Of a stretch of DNA of 64,000 nt, positions 48,556 through 57,433 are shown one piece after another. Source of the stretch: CAZENU01 sp965117035 (lineage in GTDB: Bacteria; Chloroflexota; Dehalococcoidia; Lucifugimonadales; CAZENU01); contig OZ220748.1 in the NCBI GenBank assembly GCA_965117035.1, positions 3,100,001 to 3,164,000 on the forward strand. Reading direction: 5' to 3'. The position numbers were made by a program, and so were the translations under genes. Numbering within the stretch: the first letter of the stretch is position 1; each line of letters begins with the position of its first letter. The notes beneath the pieces were generated by a model, which was given only the letters and a program-made list of their open reading frames with translations, was not told where the DNA came from and did not search any database.

Positions 48556-50352
48556 GTGAGGATGCTCGCCCGAATAGTAGGTCTCGCCCTGCGGCACAAA
48601 TGGATGCTGCTGGGCGCCTACGTCTTCATGGCCGGAGCCACGGCCGCCTACATGGTGCTTCCGGTGCTGGTGGGCGGGGCGGTAGACGACATCGCGGCCT
48701 ACGCGCAGGGCCAGCCCATCTCCGACAGGGCCATGCTGATCACGGCGCTGGCCATCCTGGGACTCGGCGCGCTGCGCGGCCTGCTGTCCTACGGGCAGAC
48801 ATTCATGGGAGAAGCCGTAGGCCTCCGGGTCGTGTACGAGCTGAGGAACCGCTTCTACGACCACGTTCAGAACCTCAGTTTCGCCTTCCACGACCGGCAG
48901 CACACGGGAAACCTGATGTCGCGCGCCATCACGGACGTCGAGGCGATGCGCATGTTCGTGAACGGCGGCCTGGTGCGCAGCCCCTACTTCCTGATACTCG
49001 CCATCGTCGCCGCCTTCATGATGCTGCGGCTCGACTGGCAGCTCGGCCTGATGGCGATGAGCTTCATGCCCGCGGTCGCCGGGATGTCCATATTCGTGCG
49101 CCTGCGCCTTCGCCGCATCTGGACCAAGGTGCAGGAGGACATGGGGGACCTGAGCACCACGTTGCAGGAGAACCTGAGCGGCGTGCGGGTCGTCAAGACG
49201 TTCGCCGCCGACGAGTTCGAGGAGGCCAAGTTCAGCGCGAAGAGCGGCGACGTACAGGCGGACATGGTCTCCGCCGCGCGGCTGCAGGCGATCAACACGT
49301 CATTCGTGTTGGGGATGTACCTGCTCGCCATGGCGCTGATCCTCATGTACGGCGGCTACCACATCATGAACGGTCACATCACCGTCGGCGAGATGGTGCA
49401 GTTCCTGATCTACCTGCAGATACTGAGCCAGCCCGTCCGGTTCTCGGGCTTCCTGGTCAACAACTTCGCCCGCGCCATATCCGCCGGTTACCGGCTCTTC
49501 GAGGTGCTGGACGCCCGTTCCCCCGTCCGGGAGTCGACATACGCTACCGAGTTGCCGCAAGTCCGCGGCCGCGTCCGCTTCGAAGACGTTCGCTTCTCCT
49601 ACGACAGTGGCGCCCAGGTGCTCAACGGGATCGACATCGATGCCAGGCCCGGACAGGTCGTGGCCCTGCTCGGCGCCCCCGGCAGCGGCAAGAGCACGAC
49701 CACCAGCCTGCTCCCCAGGTTCTACGATGTCACCGCCGGCCGGGTCACCGTGGACGGTATCGACGTCCGGGACGTCACACTGAAGTCCCTGCGCCGGAAC
49801 ATAGGCATCGTCCAGCAGGACGTCTTCCTGTTCGGCGCCAGCCTGAAGGAGAACATCGCCTACGGCCGCGAGGACGCCACGATGGACGAGATCGTGCGGG
49901 CGGCCAGGATCGCGCAGCTCCACGACTACATCATGAGCCTGGACGACGGCTACGACACCGTCATCGGGGAACGGGGCGCGACCCTTTCCGGCGGCCAGCG
50001 CCAACGGATGGCGATTGCCCGCGCGGTGCTGCTCGACCCGCCCATCCTGATCCTCGACGACTCGACCTCGAGCGTCGACGCCGGCACCGAGGAGCTTATC
50101 CGGACCGCGATGGAGTCGGTGATGCGCGGAAGGACGACCTTCGTCATCGCCCACCGGCTCAGCACGGTGCACAGGGCCGATCAGATCCTCGTCCTCGACG
50201 GCGGCGAGATCGTCGAGCGCGGCACGCACGGGGAGCTGCTCGCCCTGGGCGGCGTCTACCACCGCATACATGAGCTCCAGCTGCGGCCCCAGGAGGAGGT
50301 CATGATGGAGGTCGACGTCGCGGGAACGGCCCATAGCTGGAGGAACGGCTAG
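48556..50352 (+). CDS. ABC exporter half-transporter, degenerate Walker B Glu
   Basis: The 598-residue type IV ABC exporter half has six TM helices (LRHKWMLLGAYVFMAGATAAYMVLP onward, cited in part) then an ATPase domain. Walker A is GAPGSGKST, signature LSGGQRQR, H-loop VIAHRLS. Walker B reads ILILDDSTSSVD: the catalytic Glu after the Walker B Asp is Asp instead. In heterodimeric exporters such as TM287/288, LmrCD and BmrCD this substitution marks the subunit that forms the degenerate ATP site with its partner's odd signature. The next gene starts immediately after its stop and has exactly the complementary features. The substrate is likely a drug or lipid; it cannot be read from sequence. 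Confidence 0.92.
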   Translation: MRMLARIVGLALRHKWMLLGAYVFMAGATAAYMVLPVLVGGAVDDIAAYAQGQPISDRAMLITALAILGLGALRGLLSYGQTFMGEAVGLRVVYELRNRFYDHVQNLSFAFHDRQHTGNLMSRAITDVEAMRMFVNGGLVRSPYFLILAIVAAFMMLRLDWQLGLMAMSFMPAVAGMSIFVRLRLRRIWTKVQEDMGDLSTTLQENLSGVRVVKTFAADEFEEAKFSAKSGDVQADMVSAARLQAINTSFVLGMYLLAMALILMYGGYHIMNGHITVGEMVQFLIYLQILSQPVRFSGFLVNNFARAISAGYRLFEVLDARSPVRESTYATELPQVRGRVRFEDVRFSYDSGAQVLNGIDIDARPGQVVALLGAPGSGKSTTTSLLPRFYDVTAGRVTVDGIDVRDVTLKSLRRNIGIVQQDVFLFGASLKENIAYGREDATMDEIVRAARIAQLHDYIMSLDDGYDTVIGERGATLSGGQRQRMAIARAVLLDPPILILDDSTSSVDAGTEELIRTAMESVMRGRTTFVIAHRLSTVHRADQILVLDGGEIVERGTHGELLALGGVYHRIHELQLRPQEEVMMEVDVAGTAHSWRNG

Positions 50353-52218
50353 ATGTACGGTTCTGGCGGCGGCCTCGGGCAGATGGCGGGGGGCAACAGG
50401 ATCGCCCGCATGCAGAGCGGCGACCTGTCCGACGACGACGCTGGCGGTTCAGTATTCTCCTATCGCGTCGTCGCCCGCCTGGCGCCGTACGTGAAGCCGT
50501 CCGCCCACCTGGTGGCGATCGCGACGGTCGCTATGATCGCATTCGCGATCTCCCTGGTCGCGGTGCCCTGGCTGATCAAGGTCGCCGTGGACGACTACAT
50601 CGTGCCCGGAGACCTGAGCGGTCTCGGCTTCATTGTCGCCCTGTTCGTAGCCAACGCGCTGATGGGCGTCGCGGCCCAATTCATCCAGGAAATCGCCATG
50701 ACCAGGGCGGGCCAGGCCGTGCTGTACAGGCTGCGCGGGGACATGTTCGCCCACCTGCAGAAGCTGTCGCTCAGGTTCTACGACAGGACCGAGGTCGGCC
50801 GCCTGATGTCGCGCGTGCTCGGCGACGTGTACCAGTTGCAGGAGTTCCTCTCGGTCGCGGTCATCACGCTCGGCGACCTGCTGAGCCTGACCCTGATCGT
50901 CGCCGCGGTCGTGACCATGAGCTTGGAGCTCGGCCTCATCTCGATGGCGTTCGTGCCCATCCTCGTCGTGATCATGATGGTGTGGCAGCCGTTCGCGAGG
51001 CGCGGCTTCATCGAGGTCAGGCGGACCATCTCGGTCGTCAACGGGGCGCTCAACGAGAACATATCCGGCGTGCGGGTCGTGCAGAGCATGAACCGCCAGG
51101 AGCGGAATCTCGAGGAGTTCGACCGGAAGAACAAGGACAGCCTGGACACGTCGCTGTCGGCGACCAGGATGGCCTCCAGCCTGCTGATGCCCGTCGACCT
51201 GCTGACCCATCTCGCGATCGGGCTCGTGGTCTACTTCGGCGCGCGCATGGTCACCGACGACGCCATCGAAGTCGGGACGATGGTCGCCTTCGTGCTCTAC
51301 ATCCAGCGCTTCTTCGAGCCCATACGCAGCCTGACGATGCAGTACACCCAGCTCCAGCGCGCGATGGCGTCCGGCGTCAGGATATTCGAGCTGCTCGACG
51401 CCGAGCCGGACCTGGTCGACGCTCCCGGCGCCAGGAACCTCCCGCGGCTGCGCGGCGCGATCGACGTCAAGAACGTCAGCTACGGCTACGTCGAGGGCGA
51501 GGACGTGCTCAAGAACGTCAACATCCACGTCGAGCCCGGGTCGACGGTCGCCATCGTAGGGCCGACCGGCGCTGGCAAGACGACGCTCGTGTCGCTGATC
51601 TCGCGCTTCTACGACGTGGAGCCGGACCGCGGCGCCATCCTCGTAGACGGGATGGACGTCCGCGACGTGAAGCGCCGGTCGCTCGCGAGGCAAATGAGCA
51701 TGGTGCTGCAGGAGCCGTTCCTCTTCTCGGCGACCGTGCGGGAGAACATCAAGTACAACCATCCGGACGTCACCGACGAGCAGATGATCGAGGCGACCAA
51801 GGCGATCGGCGCCCACGACTTCATCACGAAGCTCGAGGACGGCTACGACACATACCTGCACGAGCGCGGCGTGAACCTCAGCGTCGGGCAGCGCCAGCTC
51901 GTCAGCTTCGCAAGGGCCATCGTGGCCGACCCGAGGGTGTTGATCCTCGACGAGGCCACCGCGAACATCGACAGCTACACCGAGATGTTGGTGCAGCGCG
52001 CCCTGCAGCGGCTGCTGAAGGGCCGGACCGCCATCGTCATCGCCCACCGGCTCTCGACCATACGGGGCGCGGACCAGATCGTCGTGCTCCACCTGGGCGA
52101 GGTCGTCGAGGTGGGCACGCACGACGAGCTGATGGCGAACAACAACCTGTACGCCCACCTGTACCAGATGAACTTCGCCTCGCTGAAGAGCGCTCTGCCC
52201 GAAGAGGCAGACGATTAA
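50353..52218 (+). CDS. ABC exporter half-transporter, catalytic partner with LSVGQ signature
   Basis: A 621-residue half-transporter with six TM helices and an ATPase domain: Walker A GPTGAGKTT, Walker B VLILDEATANID with the catalytic Glu intact, H-loop VIAHRLSTIRG, and signature LSVGQRQL in place of LSGGQ. Combined with the previous subunit this gives one full site (its Walker A/B with the partner's LSGGQ) and one degenerate site. The ATG directly abuts the upstream TAG with no spacer, so coupling is expected; an ATG 11 codons later (MAGGNRIARM) is also possible. The tRNA-Pro gene lies 84 bases downstream. Confidence 0.92.
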   Translation: MYGSGGGLGQMAGGNRIARMQSGDLSDDDAGGSVFSYRVVARLAPYVKPSAHLVAIATVAMIAFAISLVAVPWLIKVAVDDYIVPGDLSGLGFIVALFVANALMGVAAQFIQEIAMTRAGQAVLYRLRGDMFAHLQKLSLRFYDRTEVGRLMSRVLGDVYQLQEFLSVAVITLGDLLSLTLIVAAVVTMSLELGLISMAFVPILVVIMMVWQPFARRGFIEVRRTISVVNGALNENISGVRVVQSMNRQERNLEEFDRKNKDSLDTSLSATRMASSLLMPVDLLTHLAIGLVVYFGARMVTDDAIEVGTMVAFVLYIQRFFEPIRSLTMQYTQLQRAMASGVRIFELLDAEPDLVDAPGARNLPRLRGAIDVKNVSYGYVEGEDVLKNVNIHVEPGSTVAIVGPTGAGKTTLVSLISRFYDVEPDRGAILVDGMDVRDVKRRSLARQMSMVLQEPFLFSATVRENIKYNHPDVTDEQMIEATKAIGAHDFITKLEDGYDTYLHERGVNLSVGQRQLVSFARAIVADPRVLILDEATANIDSYTEMLVQRALQRLLKGRTAIVIAHRLSTIRGADQIVVLHLGEVVEVGTHDELMANNNLYAHLYQMNFASLKSALPEEADD

Positions 52219-52302
52219 CCTCTCGGGATGCCGTATGCCGGCAGGGACAGCAAGGCGCTCGCCTTGCCGTCCGGGCCGTTTCAGGGCTACAATCTAGACC
52301 GT

Positions 52303-52378
52303 CGGGGTGTGGCGCAGTCGGTAGCGCGCGTCGTTCGGGACGACGAGGTCGCTGGTTCAAGTCCAGTCACCCCGACCA
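52303..52378 (+). tRNA. tRNA-Pro, anticodon CGG, CCA encoded
   Basis: The 7-bp acceptor stem CGGGGTG / CACCCCG spans 52303-52309 and 52368-52374, followed by A and an encoded CCA (52375-52378). The anticodon stem is CGTCG/CGACG around the loop TTCGGGA, giving anticodon CGG, which reads CCG proline codons. The T arm has CTGG-TTCAAGT-CCAG. All arms pair without mismatch. Confidence 0.95.
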
Positions 52379-52957
52379 TCTCTCCCTCACCAATATTGCC
52401 GGCGGCGCATGCCCGCGGTGCGGCAACCGTCTCACGGCGCCGCGGAAGTTGGTGGGCCCCAATGCCCGGCAGGTTGGTCGTGCAAGCTGCCACCGTTGCT
52501 GGCGGACGCCGATTCCCGCCGCTTTGACGGCACTCCGACGGCCAGCACCGGTGGCGGAGACGCCGAAAGCGGGGCGTACGCACTCGAGCAGACCTTCGAC
52601 ATGGGCATCGAGGTCACGGGCCCGGTCTTCAATAGAATCAGGCGCATTCCAAAGACCTGCGCCTGCCCGGGCAGCAGGCCGGTGGCCGGCCAGTCATTCG
52701 AGCAGGGGTAGCTGTTCAGAGTAGGTGAGGCGGAACATCTGAACTGCGATTCGTGGGATTCTGATGATCGGGATGATTTGGTGCTGAGCCTCGCCCACTC
52801 TTCGTGGCGGCCCCTCGATACACCCTGACGAAGCGTCGGGGCACTCGGGGCGAACGGGTCAGGTGTCTCCTCAACTCTGAACAGTTGCGAGCGGGGCTGG
52901 GCCGAGAAGTATGCGGGCCGCGAGAGCGTATCGCCGCCCCTACATTGCGGCCCGAGC
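52379..52957. other. Gap after tRNA-Pro with repeats, no clear gene
   Basis: The gap is 579 bases. One plus-strand frame reads CPRCGNRLTAPRK then CHRCW, which looks like a zinc ribbon, but it has no start codon after the tRNA and no conserved context. An inverted copy of the dispersed GCGTATCGAGGGGCG-type repeat lies at 52808-52823, and another GCGTATCG element near 52927. No attachment-site duplication of the tRNA 3' end is visible. Confidence 0.45.
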
Positions 52958-54019
52958 CTACTGGCCGCCGGTCGGGGAGACGAGGAGGCGGAAGATGTCC
53001 TTGGTCGGCGCCATCATTCTCGCGTAGCCGACGTCGACGACCTCGTCCAGGCCGATGACGCCTGAGACCAACGACGCCGTCTTGACGGAGCCGTCGCCGA
53101 GCATGTGGACCGCGGCCTCCACGTCCCGCCGTTGGTAGCCGATCGACCCGACGACCTCAACCTCCTTCGACAGGATGGTATTGAAGTCGAACTCGGGCGT
53201 CGCGGTGTAGATCGCGACGATCACGACCCGTCCGCCCCGGCGAGCGAGGTCGATCGCGAGGTGAGGCGTCTTCGGAGCGCCCGCCGCGTCGATCACGACA
53301 TCGGCGCCCTTGCCTTCGGTCATGTCGGCAAGCCGGTCGACGACGTCGCCCTCGCTGGAGTCGAGCGTGGCGTCCGCGCCCAGCTCGGCCGCGCGGTCGA
53401 GGCTCATCGGCCGGACGTCGATGGCGCACACCCAGGCGCCCACCGCCCGGGCGGCCTGCATCGCCAGCAGGCCCACGACACCGGCGCCCAACACCGCGAC
53501 GCGGTCGCCCGGGCCTACGTTGCCCTGGCGCACCGCATGATGGGCGACGGCGGTCGGCTCGTTGAGGCCGGCCTCCTCGCTGCTGACGTTATCCGGCAGG
53601 GCCACGGCCTGGGAGGCGGGCCACGCGACGTACTCCGCAAGGCCGCCATCGGCCGCGAATCCGACCGTCGCGCTGCCGGGGCACAGGTTCGTCCGGTCGT
53701 TCAGGCACCACCAGCATTGTTTGCAGGTGAGCACGCCATCGACCACCACGCGGTCGCCTACGGCCACTCCGGAGGCGCTTCGGCCGAGCTCGACGACGGT
53801 GCCGGTGAGCTCGTGGCCGATGACCAACGGCAGCATCCTCCCGGTGACAGGGTTGGGCTCGTCGAAGATGAAATTCGGCCCGAACTGGTACTCCTCCAGG
53901 TCGGTCGCACAGATTCCGCAGTAGTCGATGCGGATCAGCGCGTCGCCGTTGCCTGGAGCCGGGTCGGCGACGTCCTGGTACCGGACGTCCCTGTTGCCGT
54001 GGTACACGAGCGCCTTCAT
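52958..54019 (-). CDS. Zinc-dependent medium-chain alcohol/polyol dehydrogenase
   Basis: A 353-residue protein. Catalytic zinc ligands are Cys in DYCGICATDLEEY, His-Glu in VIGHELTGTV and the Glu/Asp region further on. The structural zinc lobe is CKQCWWCLNDRTNLC, and the Rossmann motif is VLGAGVVGLLAMQAARA. The family (butanediol, sorbitol and threonine dehydrogenases) oxidises secondary alcohols with NAD(P). The start at 54019 has GGAGGAG 7 bases upstream and overlaps the stop of the preceding oxidoreductase by four bases (ATGA), so the two are translated together. Substrate unknown, probably a sugar alcohol or inositol-like compound given the partner. Confidence 0.9.
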   Translation of the reverse strand: MKALVYHGNRDVRYQDVADPAPGNGDALIRIDYCGICATDLEEYQFGPNFIFDEPNPVTGRMLPLVIGHELTGTVVELGRSASGVAVGDRVVVDGVLTCKQCWWCLNDRTNLCPGSATVGFAADGGLAEYVAWPASQAVALPDNVSSEEAGLNEPTAVAHHAVRQGNVGPGDRVAVLGAGVVGLLAMQAARAVGAWVCAIDVRPMSLDRAAELGADATLDSSEGDVVDRLADMTEGKGADVVIDAAGAPKTPHLAIDLARRGGRVVIVAIYTATPEFDFNTILSKEVEVVGSIGYQRRDVEAAVHMLGDGSVKTASLVSGVIGLDEVVDVGYARMMAPTKDIFRLLVSPTGGQ

Positions 54020-55139
54020 GGGCTGCTCCTCCGCTCTCGCTCCCGGCGCACGCGGGCCGGAACGTCGTCGCCGGCTATCTCGTAGGACTCGATCTTCAGG
54101 CTCCGGTCCTCTATCGGGAGCGCGACCTTGACGCCGCCGCGGCGGTGCGACTCGCGCAGCGCGATGGCGATCTCCAGCGCGGCGCGTCCGTCGTAGCCCG
54201 AGCACCTCGGCTCGTGGCCGTTCTCGATGGCGGACACGAGGTCCGCGACCGCGTGCAGACCCATTCCCTGCATTCGAGCCGGCCATGGGAACGGGACGTC
54301 GACGGCATACGGTCTACCACGCCGACCGGTCGGGCCGTCGTCGAAGAGCCGCCGGAGCTCCCAGTTGTCGCCGTTGTCGGAGGAGCGGATGCGGCCCTCG
54401 TTCCGACGACGTCCACCTCCCAGTTGGCCGCGCCGGTGTCCGTGGACCTGAGGTAACCCCTGGCGCCGTTGTCGAAGGCGAGGTAGCCGTTGCCGCGCGG
54501 ATCGTCGTCCCCGGCCGCGGCCTCGTCCGACTCGATCTCGCCGAACACCCACTCGACGTCGCCGCCGGCGAGGTACCGGAGGATGTCGATCGAGTGGCTG
54601 CCGTTGTGCGACAGTCCGGCCCGCGCGAGCGCCGCGACGTGCAGAACGTCGCCGATCTCCCCCGCCTGGATCATCTCCCGTGCCTTGTGGAAGAGCGGGT
54701 TCCAGCGCCGGCCGCAGTAGACGGCGAGCCGAACGTCGTTCTCCTCGCAGGCGCGCACCATATCGTCCGCTTCCTGGAGGCTCAGCGCGATGGGCTTTTC
54801 GGCCCAGATCGCGCCCACGCCCGACCGGGCCACGTCCTGCACGATCCGCGAGCGCACCCGGGCCGTCGTGCAGACGCTGATCAGGTCGAGCTGCTCTCGC
54901 GCGATCATCTCCCTGTAGTCTGCGTAAAGATGGTCGGGAGAGATGTCCCAGCGCTTTCCGAAGATCTCGCGCTGGCCGTCGTGCAGGTCGGCCCCGGCGA
55001 CCAGCTCGACGTTCGGGGCGGCGTCGTAGCTCGGCGCGTGACAGTAGGGGAGGAAGATCGAACCGCCCTGGTCGATCTCGTCGTCGAACGTGCTGCCCAT
55101 GCGGCCCAGGCCGATGACCGCCGCGCGATAGGTTGTCAT
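54016..55139 (-). CDS. Gfo/Idh/MocA family oxidoreductase, apparent single-base frameshift
   Basis: The N-terminal Rossmann part (AAVIGLGRMGSTFDDE, then AIWAEKPIALSLQEADDMV with the EKP motif) reads in one frame. The C-terminal part (NEGRIRSSDNGDNWELRRLF to ESYEIAGDDVPARV) reads in the next. The joint is near 54401-54404, where one base appears to be missing. Together they give about 373 residues, a normal family length. These enzymes oxidise sugars, inositols or sugar acids with NAD(P). The downstream alcohol dehydrogenase overlaps its stop by ATGA, evidence that the full reading frame was recently in use. Sequencing error and recent inactivation both remain possible. Confidence 0.85.
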
Positions 55140-55185
55140 GGTTGCGTTGCTCCGTAGTCGCGGCGCGCTGGCCGATGCAGACCAA

Positions 55186-55542
55186 CTAGTACATGATCAG
55201 GTGGGTGGGAGCCAACCGCTGCGAGACGGGGTCCACTGCCAGCCCCAGGCCCTCCAGGGTGTAGGCCCCCAGCAGGGCTGGGGCATCATCCTCTCCAAAG
55301 ACCACGAGGGTGACTTCGCTGGCGCCGTCGACGGTGGCCCAGGCCCGCCCTATGTCCATCTCTGCCCGGCGCCCGTCGGCCAGCACGAACGTGCGCTTGG
55401 CTATGGGAGCGACGTCCAGTTCGCGCAGCAGCCTTCCGGGCAGCGTAGTATAGGCGGCGCCGGTATCCACCGTCGCCTCCACGTCCCGTGCCTGCTGGCC
55501 ATCCATGCTGGAAATTCGCAAGGGCCAGGTGAAAGTACCCAT
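55186..55542 (-). CDS. Retropepsin-like aspartic protease domain protein
   Basis: A 118-residue protein of the clan AA single-domain type. ATVDTGAAYTTLPGRLLREL holds the catalytic DTGA, and LLGAYTLEGLGLAVDPVSQRL is the hydrophobic-hydrophobic-Gly psi-loop that closes the fold. Such proteins dimerise to make one active site, as in retroviral proteases. Bacterial members are widespread and mostly uncharacterised. A -10 TAGAAT lies 33 bases upstream. The next gene on this strand, the Gfo/Idh/MocA enzyme, starts 46 bases after its stop, so co-transcription is possible. Confidence 0.85.
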   Translation of the reverse strand: MGTFTWPLRISSMDGQQARDVEATVDTGAAYTTLPGRLLRELDVAPIAKRTFVLADGRRAEMDIGRAWATVDGASEVTLVVFGEDDAPALLGAYTLEGLGLAVDPVSQRLAPTHLIMY

Positions 55543-55574
55543 AGAAAGCCCCTTTGCCGTAACTCGCCGCTCTC

Positions 55575-55580
55575 ATTCTA
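55575..55580 (-). promoter_or_regulatory. -10 element of the retropepsin-like gene
   Basis: TAGAAT on the minus strand, about 32 bases before the ATG at 55542. No consensus -35 is evident. Confidence 0.4.
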
Positions 55581-55642
55581 CCCGATTGCCGTCACCCTGA
55601 GCGGATCGGGGCCGTCGCTGAAGCCGACTGGCAGGCGGGCTG

Positions 55643-55648
55643 TATAAT
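55643..55648 (+). promoter_or_regulatory. -10 element (TATAAT) of the propeller hydrolase gene
   Basis: A perfect TATAAT lies 52 bases before the GTG at 55701. The -35 is weak. Confidence 0.4.
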
Positions 55649-55700
55649 TGCGGCAGTCGGAGGCATCCAGGGATCGACCAGCCTCCAGGAGGTGACTCAC

Positions 55701-57140
55701 GTGACCGCACAACCCATCGATGTCGGAAGCGACCGCCAGCTATTCGTCGACCGCTACCTGATCGACTCCGCGGAGGGGGTCGATCTCAAGCTGCACAGTC
55801 CCCAGTCCGCGGGCACGGCGATCGTGACCGACGCGCCGTGGGAGGGCAGCACCTGCGACTACCACACGGTGCTGAAGGACGACGGCATCTACCGGATGTA
55901 CTACCGCGGCACGAGCCACGACGGCTACCAGATCGAGTCGCTGATGGAGCCGGGCGAGACGAAGGTCCCGCTGCACGCCGACCTCACGGCCTACGCCGAG
56001 AGCACCGACGGCATCACCTGGACGAAGCCGTCGCTGGGCCTCTTCGAGTTCGAGGGCTCAACCGACAACAGCATCGTCTGGATGACGCCGGGCGTCGACA
56101 TGGTCCCGTTCATAGACGGCAACCCGGAGGCGAAGCCAGACGAGCGGTACAAGGCGATTGTGCGCGAGCCGGTCGACGGCAAGGAGACGCTGAAGGCGCT
56201 GGCGTCGGCCGATGGCGTCCACTGGCGGCGCATGCGGGAAGAGCCGATCCTGGACGACCCGCCCTTCGACACCCAGAACCTTCCGTTCTGGGACCCGTGG
56301 CGCGAAGAGTACGTCATCTACGTGCGGGGCAAGCACGGCGCGGGCGGGTTCACGCACGGTCGCGCCTCCGAGGGAGGCGGCCGCAAGTCGGTGCGCTGGA
56401 TCAGGCGCGGCACGTCGAAGGACTTCCTGAACTGGTCGGCGCTCGAGCCGATCGACACCGGGGACGCGCCGATCGAGCACATGTACACGAACGGCACGAC
56501 GCCGTACCTGCGCGCGCCGGGGGTCTATCTGGCCTTCCCCAGGCGCTTCGTCCCGGAGCAGACGCGCCACTCCGACGCCCACTGGCCCGGCGTCGCCGAC
56601 CCGATCTTCATGAGCAGCCGCGACGGCATCCACTGGGACAGGACGTTCCTGGAGTCGTTCATCAGGCCGGGGCCGGACCCGCGAAACTGGATGTCCCGCG
56701 CGAGCCTCGTCTCCAATGGCATCGTCCAGACAGGCGAGAAGGAGCTTTCCCTCTACGTGCTGCGAAACCGCGACTTCCCGACGTGCCACTTCGAGCGCAT
56801 GACGCTGCGGCTCGACGGCTTCGTGTCCGCCAGCGCCGGGTACGGCGGAGGCGAGATGACCACGCCGCCGCTCGTCTTCGACGGCGGCGAGCTGGAGCTG
56901 AATTTCTCGACCTCGGCCGCCGGACACGTCAGTGTCGAGGTCCAGGACGCCGACGGCGCCGTCCAGGACGGCCTGAGCCTCGCCGACTGCGGCGAGATCA
57001 TCGGCGACGAGACCGACGGCGTCGCGCGCTGGGGAGGCGATGCCGACCTCGGCGCCCTGTCCGGCAAGCCGGTCAGGCTCCGCTTTGCGCTCAAGGACGC
57101 GGACGTCTACGCCTTCCGCTTCCGCGGGGCAGGGGCGTAG
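55701..57140 (+). CDS. GH32/43/62-like five-bladed propeller protein, putative glycoside hydrolase
   Basis: A 479-residue protein. The opening QPIDVGSDRQLFVDRYLID and the repeated blades (YRMYYRGTSHDGYQ, AYAESTDGITWTKPSLGLFEFEG, ALASADGVHWRRMREEPIL, FMSSRDGIHWDRTFLESFIRPGPDP) mark a family of large secreted or cytoplasmic propellers seen in planctomycetes and other bacteria. That family is structurally related to GH32 and GH43. A C-terminal beta-sandwich (LVFDGGELELNFSTSAAGHVSVEV) follows. Catalytic acids cannot be assigned with confidence. The GTG at 55701 has GGAGGTG upstream. It is monocistronic; a strong terminator lies 200 bases downstream. Confidence 0.75.
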   Translation: MTAQPIDVGSDRQLFVDRYLIDSAEGVDLKLHSPQSAGTAIVTDAPWEGSTCDYHTVLKDDGIYRMYYRGTSHDGYQIESLMEPGETKVPLHADLTAYAESTDGITWTKPSLGLFEFEGSTDNSIVWMTPGVDMVPFIDGNPEAKPDERYKAIVREPVDGKETLKALASADGVHWRRMREEPILDDPPFDTQNLPFWDPWREEYVIYVRGKHGAGGFTHGRASEGGGRKSVRWIRRGTSKDFLNWSALEPIDTGDAPIEHMYTNGTTPYLRAPGVYLAFPRRFVPEQTRHSDAHWPGVADPIFMSSRDGIHWDRTFLESFIRPGPDPRNWMSRASLVSNGIVQTGEKELSLYVLRNRDFPTCHFERMTLRLDGFVSASAGYGGGEMTTPPLVFDGGELELNFSTSAAGHVSVEVQDADGAVQDGLSLADCGEIIGDETDGVARWGGDADLGALSGKPVRLRFALKDADVYAFRFRGAGA

Positions 57141-57228
57141 GAATGACGCCGGAACCCACTTCTCGAAGATCGTTCCGCGTGGCTTGCGATTTGTACGCGC
57201 CGCTCCCGTCTGCTAACGTCAGAACGCA

Positions 57229-57318
57229 ATGAAGCCGTCGTTCGTCCCCGTGGCCCGCATACTCTCACCGCCCGCAGACAGGTTCGGTCGAGCGATTGCG
57301 GTTTTCGGGAGGACGTAG
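57229..57318 (+). CDS. Possible 29-codon leader ORF
   Basis: ATG to TAG encodes MKPSFVPVARILSPPADR and eleven more residues, with four arginines. It ends 30 bases before a strong terminator that itself lies 50 bases before a carbamoyltransferase-family gene. The order short ORF, terminator, gene is that of a peptide-leader attenuator, but no alternative anti-terminator pairing was worked out. There is no clear ribosome site. Weak. Confidence 0.2.
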   Translation: MKPSFVPVARILSPPADRFGRAIAVFGRT

Positions 57319-57347
57319 GCTCGAAGTAATTCCTTCGTAGCACTCAA

Positions 57348-57384
57348 GGGCCTCCCCGACAATTTGGGGAGGCCCTTTTCTTTT
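57348..57384 (+). terminator. Rho-independent terminator
   Basis: GGGCCTCCCC and GGGGAGGCCC pair perfectly around an 8-base loop, followed by TTTTCTTTT. It stands between the propeller hydrolase and the carbamoyltransferase-like gene. Confidence 0.85.
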
Positions 57385-57433
57385 GCGTTGGAAGATCATA
57401 CGAGTTGGCCAAACCAGGCCGGGAGGCTACGCC

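Noticed and set aside
52303..52378. tRNA-Pro as an integration site of a genomic island
   Set aside because: No integrase gene and no second copy of the tRNA 3' end were found in the window.
52379..52724. Zinc-ribbon-like reading CPRCGN..CHRCW after tRNA-Pro
   Set aside because: No start codon between the tRNA and the motif in that frame and no further conserved features; probably chance in GC-rich sequence.
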